NCBI GenBank assembly: GCA_943326025.2
Contig: CALPRR020000038.1
Span: 1 to 15,379, forward strand
Direction: 5' to 3'
Length of the DNA stretch: 15,379 nucleotides
DNA from: Candidatus Kuenenia stuttgartensis
GTDB lineage: Bacteria > Bacteroidota > Bacteroidia > Flavobacteriales_D > Crocinitomicaceae
Positions 6,581 through 14,276 of the stretch are shown here, in pieces. Position 1 is the first letter of the stretch. Every line of letters begins with the position of its first letter. The notes under the pieces were generated by a model. It saw nothing but the letters and a program-made list of their open reading frames with translations. It ran no database searches and was not told the DNA's origin. The position numbers were made by a program, and so were the translations under genes.

Positions 6581-7945
6581 ATGATAGGAAACAAACTTTA
6601 CAATTTAATTAAAGATTTAAGTAAGCAACAGTTAAATAATTTATTACTTAAATGTAGGAATAGCAATGATAAAAGATTAATATTATTTAAAAGCTATCTG
6701 ACCAATCATGAGAATACACTAGACAATCTTAATATTTTTTTAGTTAAAGAAGTAAATAAAACATGGCCTAATTCGTCAGAGAAAGAGAAAGAATTGAAAG
6801 TTAGGAGATTAACTAATTTTTATACGTCACTTATTGAGAAAATAATATTAGAAGATGAATATCTAGATAAGACCTCAAGTTTTAGAAATATCCTGTTAGC
6901 AAATTTTTTAGTAAAAAAAGGGAATACAGATTTAGTGAATCATTATTATGATAAAGCTTATTTAAAATCAATTGAGGAGGATGAAATGATTTACCAAACA
7001 AATGCTTTAAAAGGTAAAATAAGTATGGTTTATGCTTCTCAAAATGAAAAGAAAATTGAAAAAGTTTTTGAGTACAATAAAAAAATTGCTGAGTTAAATG
7101 AATCTATCTATAAAAAATCAATTACTGATTATTATAATAATATTTCAAATATTTATTTAGAAAAAAGTTCATTGATAAAAGAAGAAAAATCAAAGTATTT
7201 AGATGAAATTAATAAGTATTTATTAGAAATAAATAATCCACTTTTAAAATCTTCGTTGTATGTTTCACTAGCCAAATTAAATTTCGAAAATGAATCATTA
7301 TTTGAATATTTAAATGAAGCAAAAAAAATAATGAATCAAATAGAGCTGAAGGATAAATCCTATTTTGATTTTGAGAGAAAGTTGAACTTTTTGGAACTTA
7401 GATTAAATTTTTTTAAGGGTAAAGAAGTTGATGAATTAATAGAAATAGCTGATACTATTTTCACGGATCAAACAAATTTTTCTATTATTAATAATAATAC
7501 TTTGTTCTATAAGATTTTGTTTATGATTTTAGCTGATAATATTGATGAAGCTCAACAATTACTTGATAAAAATCACATTTATTTTAAAGGAGAAGGTAAA
7601 ATATTAGAGCAGTTTTTGAAAGCCGTTATTTTTGAAAAGTCACAAGAATACAGAAAAGCAATTCAGATATTACAGAATATAATTTATTCATCAAACTATT
7701 TTTTCTCAATTTTTTCAAGATTATTATTGATTAAAATTTATATTAAACAAAATAAAATTTCAGTATTAAAATCATTAGTTGATTCAACTCAGCGTTTTTT
7801 ATTGTTAAACGAAGAGAATCCTTTAGGTATGGAATCACATCAATATGTTTTACATCAATTAAAAGCCAAGTACATGGTTGTGAAGGGGAAAAAAGATTTT
7901 GACACTCAAAGTTTAACGGTTTTTCATAAATATTTATTGAATTAG
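6581..7945 (+). CDS. All-helical TPR-like protein of unknown function
   Basis: The product is 454 residues, rich in Lys, Glu, Asn, Ile and Leu, with no signal peptide and no membrane segment, so it is probably cytoplasmic. Almost the whole chain reads as paired amphipathic helices. Repeat-like segments in the second half have TPR spacing (for example ILEQFLKAVIFEKSQEYRKA followed by IQILQNIIYSS, and FSRLLLIKIYIKQNK), though no unit is canonical. The N-terminal ~100 residues (LYNLIKDLSKQQLNNLLLKC onwards) are also helical. No catalytic motif is visible. A helical-repeat scaffold for protein interaction is inferred. The next gene, 60 bp downstream, encodes a seven-helix membrane protein also unknown to me; they may be a pair, although the second has its own inverted repeat at the start. 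No named family recognised. Confidence 0.8.
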   Translation: MIGNKLYNLIKDLSKQQLNNLLLKCRNSNDKRLILFKSYLTNHENTLDNLNIFLVKEVNKTWPNSSEKEKELKVRRLTNFYTSLIEKIILEDEYLDKTSSFRNILLANFLVKKGNTDLVNHYYDKAYLKSIEEDEMIYQTNALKGKISMVYASQNEKKIEKVFEYNKKIAELNESIYKKSITDYYNNISNIYLEKSSLIKEEKSKYLDEINKYLLEINNPLLKSSLYVSLAKLNFENESLFEYLNEAKKIMNQIELKDKSYFDFERKLNFLELRLNFFKGKEVDELIEIADTIFTDQTNFSIINNNTLFYKILFMILADNIDEAQQLLDKNHIYFKGEGKILEQFLKAVIFEKSQEYRKAIQILQNIIYSSNYFFSIFSRLLLIKIYIKQNKISVLKSLVDSTQRFLLLNEENPLGMESHQYVLHQLKAKYMVVKGKKDFDTQSLTVFHKYLLN

Positions 7946-7973
7946 TCAAAAACATTTCTAAAATATATTATGT

Positions 7974-8009
7974 ACATTTATGCTCGTTTTAATAAATGAG
8001 CATAAATGT
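7974..8009 (+). promoter_or_regulatory. Perfect 12-bp inverted repeat covering the start codon of the next gene
   Basis: ACATTTATGCTC (7974-7985) and GAGCATAAATGT (7998-8009) are exact reverse complements separated by 12 bases. The right arm contains the ATG at 8006-8008. In mRNA this would lock the start codon in a hairpin; in DNA it could be an operator overlapping the -7-like TACATTTA at 7973-7980. It is not a terminator because no T run follows. Confidence 0.55.
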
Positions 8010-9277
8010 CATTTAAACAGTTTTACTTATTAAGTTTACTTGGAATTTCATTTTTTGGCTTTCTAATTTTGTTTTTGATATGGTTTTCTAACAGAAGAGA
8101 TGATAAAAACAAAGATTATAGAGGTCTTTTGTATATTGCATTAGCTTTTTTATCTTGGTCTTTTGTAGCATTATACAAGTGGCAAGACAATCAAATTATT
8201 AATTTAAGTAGTGTTGTTAACGATCGTGTAATTTCTGCTTTTAGTAATTTGTTTTTATTTGCTTCCTTACCCTATTTTACTAACGCTTTTAATACTTTAA
8301 GGTATAAATTTTCATTTTTCAGAAATCGTGAACAATGGGTAATTAATGTATTTATTGCATTTACAATTATTACTACATTATTCAGTTATGCAGATAGAAA
8401 AGGTGATTCTTTACCTGATTATATTCAATATACAATAATTGCAATTGATTCCTTAATTTCAATAGGAATATTTTCTTTGATTTGTTTTGCTTTATTTCAG
8501 TCATTAAAAAAAGTAATTTCTAATTCACTGATTAATAATGTATTCTTATCAGTATTTATTTTACTTCCCTTTACTCAATTAATATTACCATTAACAAAAG
8601 TTTTCCCAATACAACTAAGCTTTTTGTATCCATATGCTTTAACTGTATTTTTAATTTCTTTAGCTTGTTTTATTAGCATTATTAATACTTATTTTTTATT
8701 GTATTTCTCAATTGTGAAAAATTCAAAAACTATTTCTTTGTTTGAAAACAACAGCATTGTTGAGCAAGAAGTAATTGCTATAAACAAGATCATTTTTGAC
8801 TTCGATGAAACCACAAGGGATTATATGATTTCATTAATAGTAATTGATAATTATGGAAAAGAATTTAAAATCGAACATTCTTCCTCTAAAATATTAAGAC
8901 CTTTTGCTCATTGGTTACTTTTTGCTTTAGCAAAAAAGCAAAATGTATTTTTATTTGAAAATGATATTTCAGTTACAAAATTTAGAATGGTAGAATATTT
9001 AAATAAGAAAAGTGATTTAAAAATTCAACAAGATCAAGTTTTTACAAATAATGGAGGTGTTTTTTCATTAAAATTAGATGCAGAGTCAATTGAATTTAAA
9101 CATAAAGAGCTTTTTCATAAATCATTTGTAATGCAAGAAATTTTCAGAATACATGCATTATGCTTTATTTCTAAAGATATTGTAGAGAAAGAAAATCTTA
9201 AAAATAGTAAATCATTAGAAAAATATTTAAATAAAAATATTAATGATTTATATGCTAATATTTTTTGTTTTGATTAA
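8006..9277 (+). CDS. Seven-helix membrane protein with cytoplasmic C-terminal domain, unknown function
   Basis: The product is 423 residues. Hydrophobic segments near 7-27, 38-57, 75-93, 111-128, 141-166, 174-198 and 208-235 give a seven-helix N-terminal half. The second half (about 240-423) is soluble, with a beta-rich stretch (IIFDFDETTRDYMISLIVID, then GKEFKIEHSSSKILRP) and a helical end. The layout resembles a membrane sensor with a cytoplasmic output domain, but I see no kinase, cyclase, HAMP or clear DNA-binding motif, so no signalling class can be given. The start at 8006 is the first ATG of the frame and lies in the right arm of a perfect inverted repeat. The helical TPR-like gene 60 bp upstream is the likeliest functional partner by position only. 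No named family recognised. Confidence 0.8.
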   Translation: MSFKQFYLLSLLGISFFGFLILFLIWFSNRRDDKNKDYRGLLYIALAFLSWSFVALYKWQDNQIINLSSVVNDRVISAFSNLFLFASLPYFTNAFNTLRYKFSFFRNREQWVINVFIAFTIITTLFSYADRKGDSLPDYIQYTIIAIDSLISIGIFSLICFALFQSLKKVISNSLINNVFLSVFILLPFTQLILPLTKVFPIQLSFLYPYALTVFLISLACFISIINTYFLLYFSIVKNSKTISLFENNSIVEQEVIAINKIIFDFDETTRDYMISLIVIDNYGKEFKIEHSSSKILRPFAHWLLFALAKKQNVFLFENDISVTKFRMVEYLNKKSDLKIQQDQVFTNNGGVFSLKLDAESIEFKHKELFHKSFVMQEIFRIHALCFISKDIVEKENLKNSKSLEKYLNKNINDLYANIFCFD

Positions 9278-9448
9278 ATTATAACTAGGATTTTTTCTTC
9301 TAAATCATTCAAAAAATATTTTTTAAAACTAAATAATAAGTTTAAAAAGTATTTGGTAATCAGTTTTTTAAGTGATTACAAAAAATTACATTTCCATTTA
9401 ATTATATTTCTAAACATTAATTCAATTCATTAAGGATTGTTGTTGGGA

Positions 9449-9456
9449 TAACTTTG
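9449..9456 (+). promoter_or_regulatory. Bacteroidota-type -7 element TAACTTTG before the secreted-protein operon
   Basis: TAACTTTG matches TAnnTTTG and would start transcription near 9462, about 26 nt before the ATG at 9488. No TTG lies at the usual -33 distance, so it is either a weak promoter or dependent on an activator. It is the only promoter candidate I see for the three genes that follow, which are too closely spaced for internal promoters. Confidence 0.45.
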
Positions 9457-9487
9457 AGTCAATTGCTACTATTATACAATTAACTCT

Positions 9488-11062
9488 ATGAAAAAAATAG
9501 TTATCTCAAAGAAAGTATTGATTGTAATTTTATTACTGTTGTCAAACATAATGAATGCTCAAACTTTCTCAAATTCAACTGCTGCAGCTTATGATACTTG
9601 GAATAATAGTGCTTGGGCAACTCCTTTTTCTAGAACAATTTCTGTTTCAGGTTTAGCAACTACTTTGTCATCTTCAGGCACAGTTTTGAAACAAATTAAT
9701 ATTACTATGGGTGACGGAAGTAATAGTCCAACATTCAATAGTTACTTCATGAGATTAAGATCTCCTTCTGGTAAAATAATAGATATTGTTAGAAATTTTG
9801 ATGGTATTACAGGTGTTAGAAACATGGATATTAAGTTTAGAGATGATACATTGCTTCAGCGACCATCTTCAGGTAATCAGGCGCCATTCAATATAGGTTA
9901 TTACAAAGTTTTCAAGGCAAATTCATTTGCAAGTGTTAATGGCGATAATCCAAATGGAACATGGACATTTGAAATGATTGAGTCTAGTAGTTATACTCAA
10001 GCTTTTTCAAAAGTAGAGCTTGTTTTTGGTTCACCGTATAATTATGAAGATATCTCTTCAAGTACATCCAAAACAAATGACGCTTGTTCTGCTCCAAAAT
10101 GTATGTCTACAGGTACAATTTTAAAAGCTACAATTAGTGGCTATTCTGGAGACGTGAATGATCCAGCTGTTGGAACACCTTTTCCAAGCGGATGTCAATG
10201 GAATGCTGCAAAAAATAATTCTGCGTGGTTTTATTTTACCGCTAATTCAACTTCTGCTAAGATTACAATTTCAGGTGTGTCTGCAGTAATTCAATCATTG
10301 GTAGTTAATGCTGTCGGTCAATGTGTATCTGGCAGTCAAACGGTTCCCAGTGGAGGTTGTCCAATTGATGCTATAAATGACACTTACAAAAGTCCTAGAT
10401 ATACAGGCACTTCAGGTTCGAGTAATAATCAGCAATTTAATTTATCAAGTTTAACACCTGGTAATCGATATGCATTAATAATAGATGGTAATGGTGGCGC
10501 TATTTCTCCATTATATATTGAAATGTCTGGATCAACAGGATCGTGTAGTATTCCATTACCAATGGAACTTTATTCAATCTATGGAAGAAATTTATGTGAT
10601 GTGAATGAAATTAATTGGACAACTGCTTCTGAATCTAATAACGATTATTTCTTATTGGAAGAGTCAATTGATGGGCAATTATTTGTTGAAGTTGACCGCA
10701 TTGACGCCATTGGTAATAGCATCAAAAATCATTCTTATTCCTCAACTGTTTCAATTACTGGAAATTCACCTATATATTATTATAGGTTGTCTCAAATAGA
10801 TAATGATGGTCAAATTAATGAATCTAAAATTATTAGTGTAAAAAACACTTGTAATACAGATAATATTAATTACAAAAATGAAGAGATAATATTAACGGGT
10901 TATGAAAATATACAAAGTGTTGAAGTTTATGATTTACAAGGAAGAAAAATCATTGAAGGAACTTCAACTATTTTAAATATAAGTGGATTATCAAACTCTG
11001 TTTATAATGTTCTTGTAAAAGCAAATGGTGAATACTTTTCAAAAAAGATATATAAGTTATGA
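9488..11062 (+). CDS. Secreted P-domain-like protein with T9SS type A sorting domain
   Basis: The product is 524 residues. Residues 1-25 are a signal peptide ending NAQ. Residues about 50-182 look like a proprotein-convertase P-domain: MRLRSPSGKIIDIVRNFDG, then DIKFRDD, PFNIGYYKV, NPNGTWTFEMIE. A second beta-rich region with paired Cys (about 195-350) starts NDACSAPKCMSTG, like regions in other secreted Bacteroidota proteins. LPMELYSIYG (357-366) and INWTTASESNNDYFLLEESI (375-394) are the usual lead-in to the C-terminal sorting tail. About 465-524 is a type A (Por secretion) tail: VEVYDLQGRKIIEG, NISGLSNSVYNVLV, ending KKIYKL. No protease domain is present, although P-domains usually accompany one. 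Inferred role: extracellular or surface protein exported by the T9SS. Its TGA overlaps the next ATG (ATGA), suggesting translational coupling. Confidence 0.88.
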   Translation: MKKIVISKKVLIVILLLLSNIMNAQTFSNSTAAAYDTWNNSAWATPFSRTISVSGLATTLSSSGTVLKQINITMGDGSNSPTFNSYFMRLRSPSGKIIDIVRNFDGITGVRNMDIKFRDDTLLQRPSSGNQAPFNIGYYKVFKANSFASVNGDNPNGTWTFEMIESSSYTQAFSKVELVFGSPYNYEDISSSTSKTNDACSAPKCMSTGTILKATISGYSGDVNDPAVGTPFPSGCQWNAAKNNSAWFYFTANSTSAKITISGVSAVIQSLVVNAVGQCVSGSQTVPSGGCPIDAINDTYKSPRYTGTSGSSNNQQFNLSSLTPGNRYALIIDGNGGAISPLYIEMSGSTGSCSIPLPMELYSIYGRNLCDVNEINWTTASESNNDYFLLEESIDGQLFVEVDRIDAIGNSIKNHSYSSTVSITGNSPIYYYRLSQIDNDGQINESKIISVKNTCNTDNINYKNEEIILTGYENIQSVEVYDLQGRKIIEGTSTILNISGLSNSVYNVLVKANGEYFSKKIYKL

Positions 11063-14000
11063 ATATAAAAAACATAAATAAAATGGATACCAAAAAATAT
11101 TCTATGAATTCGACTTCTATTCGACTAATTCTTGTAATGTTATTTTTAATAGGTATAAGAAACAGTTTTTATTCTCAGGTTGTTATTAATGAAGTAATGT
11201 TTATGCCTGGTACTAATTATTCTTCACTTGGAGCTGATAATACAAATCAAGCACTTCAATCTTTGTATAATTCAAGTGGTACAGGTTCTGAATGGATTGA
11301 ATTATATAATTCAAACTCTTGTCAACCAGTTGATTTGAGCTGTTATATTTTAGGTAGTATAACAACCTCAACTAATAATGCGACATTTCAATTTCCTTCA
11401 GGAACAATAATACCTCCGTTAGGTTTTATTATTATAGGTGGTGCAAATGCTCCAAATGTAGATTTTAATTTGAATAATTACATAAATACTCCTAATTTAT
11501 CAGGAAGTTCAAGATGGCATCTTGAGAACGGATGTGGTTATATGACTTTAGCAGACCCATCAGGAAATATAATTGATGCAGTTTACTGGTCTCAAAATAA
11601 TTCTTCTGATCTAAGTGCAACTAATTCATGTGGTGGTAGTTTTGATAATGATCAATCAATTATTGTTTCATCTTGTAATTCTAGTTTAATTAATTTACCT
11701 CAAGCAAGGAATATTTTAGGAATTGAATATTTAGGTAATTTCGGTGCGTCCGGGCAAGGCACAAATGTTATAGGTAAATCAATTTCAAGAACTTTGGATG
11801 GTGGTTCAACATGGAGTTTAAGTTCTGCAGGAGGTACTCCAAGAAATTGTAACGGTATTTGTCAAACAGCATCACCTTTCAATATAAATGCCCAAATTAC
11901 CCAACCTTCATGTGGTAATCCAAATGGTCAAATTGTATCCTCTCCAAGTCCTGCAGGAAGTTATACGTATAGTTGGTCACATAATGCAGGTTTATCTTTA
12001 AGCAATGCGACTGCTTTGAATTCAGGTTCTTATACTTTGTCAGTTTCTAATGGTTCTTGTTCAAAAGATACTGTAATTGTATTAAACGCTTCTGCTCCAT
12101 TTAATATTAATGCAACTATAAATCAAGTTACTTGTGCTTTAGGTGATGGTCAAATAACATTGAATCCTTCGCCTGCTGGTTCATATACTTATTCTTGGAG
12201 TCATAATGGTTCTTTAACAGCTTCTTTTGCAAATAACTTAAATGATGGTAGTTATACAATCACAGTTGATAATGGTGTTTGTCCAAAGGATACAACGATT
12301 ATTTTAATTCCCCCAACAGGATGTTGTACTATTCCTTTGACATCGACATTAGATTCTATTGCAAATTCTGTTTGTAATGCTTCTAATAACCCATGTAATT
12401 ATTCGGGTCCAACAATTTTAATAAATGAAATAAATATTTATCCAACAAATGGGGATGGATCAATTTATGGAGATGGACCTACTGGGCCGGGTTCAGGAGA
12501 AGGTGAATGGATTGAATTGTTTAATCCAGATTGGTGTAATCCAATTGATATATCTGGTTATATATTAGGAAGTTATAACTCCACTTCTGCAATAAATCTT
12601 TCTGCATCAAATGGAATGGGATTTGTGATACCTGCAAATACAATTGTTCCTCCTCTTGGTTTTGTTGTTGTTCGTGGAATAAATGCACCAGTGCCACCTA
12701 TTGGTACCATTGATATTGTTATTAACAATAGTAATAATCAAGTTTGTGTTGATGGTGGTGTTTCTACAAATAGAATATGGTTCCAAAATGCTGGAGGCTG
12801 GTTTGCATTTTATAATCAAAATGGTGTTCCTCAAGATGTAATAAAATGGGGTACTCCACCAACACCTGGAGATTTAAATGGAAATCCGTGTATACCAACC
12901 AATAATTCATTACCAGTAGGATTTTCTCAATTAGCATCTTGTAATAGTTCAGGAATTTCTTATGCTCTAGGAGCTTCAAGTCAAGGACAGACTTATGTAA
13001 GAATTCCAGACGGAGGAGCTTGGTCTACAAATTTAGCCGCAGAGAATTCAACTTATGGTTCTTGTAATGTTATTGGAGGTTGTGTCAATCAAGGCGGAGC
13101 TAATAGTACATGTAATGGTTCAGCAACTATAACGATGACTTCTGGCCAAGCACCGTATACTTATCTTTGGGATGATGTTTTAGCCCAAAAAACTTCAACA
13201 GCAGATAGTTTATGTGCTGGAACATATCATGTAACAGTTACAGATTCACAAGGATGCTCTGAAATATTTGAAGTTACAGTCATCGATAGTTTATTATCAA
13301 TCTCTGCTAATGGTACTAATCCTACTTGTGGAAATAGCGATGGACAGATATCTATTTTAACTAATCCATCAGGTAACTATTCTTATGTATGGTCTTCGAA
13401 TGCAAATATTGCAAATACGATTACAACTTCAACTTCAACTTTAAATGGTGGAGTATATACTATAACTGTCAGTTCGTCAACATGTCAAAGAGATACAACG
13501 ATTACGTTAACAGCATTTCCGATAATTACAAATGTTTCTGTTTCTTCAACGGAAGAGAATTGTAATAATTCAGATGGTTCGGTAACTATTGGTCAAGTAA
13601 CTGGTGGTACTGCAGGTTTTCAATATAATTTTAATAATCAAGGAAATTCATCTAATACTTCATATTCTGCTCTGAGTTCAGGAACATATTCTGTTTTGGT
13701 GACAGATTTAAACAATTGTAATTATTCAACTCAAATAGTTGTAAATGAAATTTCAGGTCCAACATCGTTTGATTACAGTTTAGTGAATACAGAATGTTCA
13801 AAAAGCATTGGGGAGATTAATATTATGGCTGTTTCAGGTGGGGCTATACCATATGAATATAGCATAGGAGGTCAATCTTATTCAGCTAATTCGGTGTTTG
13901 ATAATTTGAGTGCAGGTATTTATAATGTAAGCGTAAAGGATAATAATAATTGTGTTTTAGATTCTACAATAATAGTTCAAACGAATTATTCAGTGTCTGA

Positions 14001-14271
14001 ATTAGTCATCCCAAATGTATTGACTGCTAATAACGACGATGTAAATGATATTTGGTCTGTAAGTGGAGCTTGTATTCAAAGTTTTGATTGTAAAATTTTA
14101 AATAGATGGGGAGAAGTTGTTTCATCTTATGATGATATTTCAGGTTATTGGGATGGCACAAAGGCAGGTGATAAATTACCTGATGGCGTTTATTTTTACA
14201 TTATAAAAGTGACTTTTTTATCAGATGAAGTAAAAGATTATCAAGGAAATATAACATTGTTTAATAATTGA
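11059..14271 (+). CDS. Large surface protein: two lamin-tail domains, SprB-like repeats, T9SS type B sorting domain
   Basis: The product is 1070 residues from the ATG overlapping the previous stop; in-frame ATGs at 11083 and 11104 are alternatives, and the last gives the cleanest signal peptide, ending FYSQ (residue 40). Layout: lamin-tail domain 1 (about 41-265; VVINEVMFMPG, SEWIELYN, IPPLGFIIIGGANAP, closing SRTLDGGSTW); two SprB-like repeats (about 275-417; QPSCGNPNGQI, SYTYSWSHN, GSYTLSVSNG); lamin-tail domain 2 (about 452-670; ILINEINIYP, GEWIELFN, VPPLGFVVVRGINAP, closing VRIPDGGAW); about four more SprB-like repeats (680-975); type B sorting domain (about 980-1070; VIPNVLTANNDDVNDIW, CKILNRWGEVV, LPDGVYFYIIKV). 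The usual TPNGDG element is altered to TANNDD. In Flavobacterium johnsoniae SprB-type repeats belong to cell-surface adhesins of gliding; lamin-tail domains are a known secreted module of uncertain ligand. Inferred role: surface or matrix adhesin. Confidence 0.9.
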   Translation: MNIKNINKMDTKKYSMNSTSIRLILVMLFLIGIRNSFYSQVVINEVMFMPGTNYSSLGADNTNQALQSLYNSSGTGSEWIELYNSNSCQPVDLSCYILGSITTSTNNATFQFPSGTIIPPLGFIIIGGANAPNVDFNLNNYINTPNLSGSSRWHLENGCGYMTLADPSGNIIDAVYWSQNNSSDLSATNSCGGSFDNDQSIIVSSCNSSLINLPQARNILGIEYLGNFGASGQGTNVIGKSISRTLDGGSTWSLSSAGGTPRNCNGICQTASPFNINAQITQPSCGNPNGQIVSSPSPAGSYTYSWSHNAGLSLSNATALNSGSYTLSVSNGSCSKDTVIVLNASAPFNINATINQVTCALGDGQITLNPSPAGSYTYSWSHNGSLTASFANNLNDGSYTITVDNGVCPKDTTIILIPPTGCCTIPLTSTLDSIANSVCNASNNPCNYSGPTILINEINIYPTNGDGSIYGDGPTGPGSGEGEWIELFNPDWCNPIDISGYILGSYNSTSAINLSASNGMGFVIPANTIVPPLGFVVVRGINAPVPPIGTIDIVINNSNNQVCVDGGVSTNRIWFQNAGGWFAFYNQNGVPQDVIKWGTPPTPGDLNGNPCIPTNNSLPVGFSQLASCNSSGISYALGASSQGQTYVRIPDGGAWSTNLAAENSTYGSCNVIGGCVNQGGANSTCNGSATITMTSGQAPYTYLWDDVLAQKTSTADSLCAGTYHVTVTDSQGCSEIFEVTVIDSLLSISANGTNPTCGNSDGQISILTNPSGNYSYVWSSNANIANTITTSTSTLNGGVYTITVSSSTCQRDTTITLTAFPIITNVSVSSTEENCNNSDGSVTIGQVTGGTAGFQYNFNNQGNSSNTSYSALSSGTYSVLVTDLNNCNYSTQIVVNEISGPTSFDYSLVNTECSKSIGEINIMAVSGGAIPYEYSIGGQSYSANSVFDNLSAGIYNVSVKDNNNCVLDSTIIVQTNYSVSELVIPNVLTANNDDVNDIWSVSGACIQSFDCKILNRWGEVVSSYDDISGYWDGTKAGDKLPDGVYFYIIKVTFLSDEVKDYQGNITLFNN

Positions 14272-14276
14272 TTATC

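Noticed and set aside
9356..9379. GTAATCA / TGATTAC inverted repeat after the seven-helix protein gene, as a terminator
   Set aside because: The stem is only 7 bp, mostly A-T, with no T run after it on either strand.
12607..12979. Overlapping minus-strand open frames within the lamin-tail gene
   Set aside because: Antisense shadows of the second lamin-tail domain, with low-complexity Asn/Thr-rich translation in one of them.
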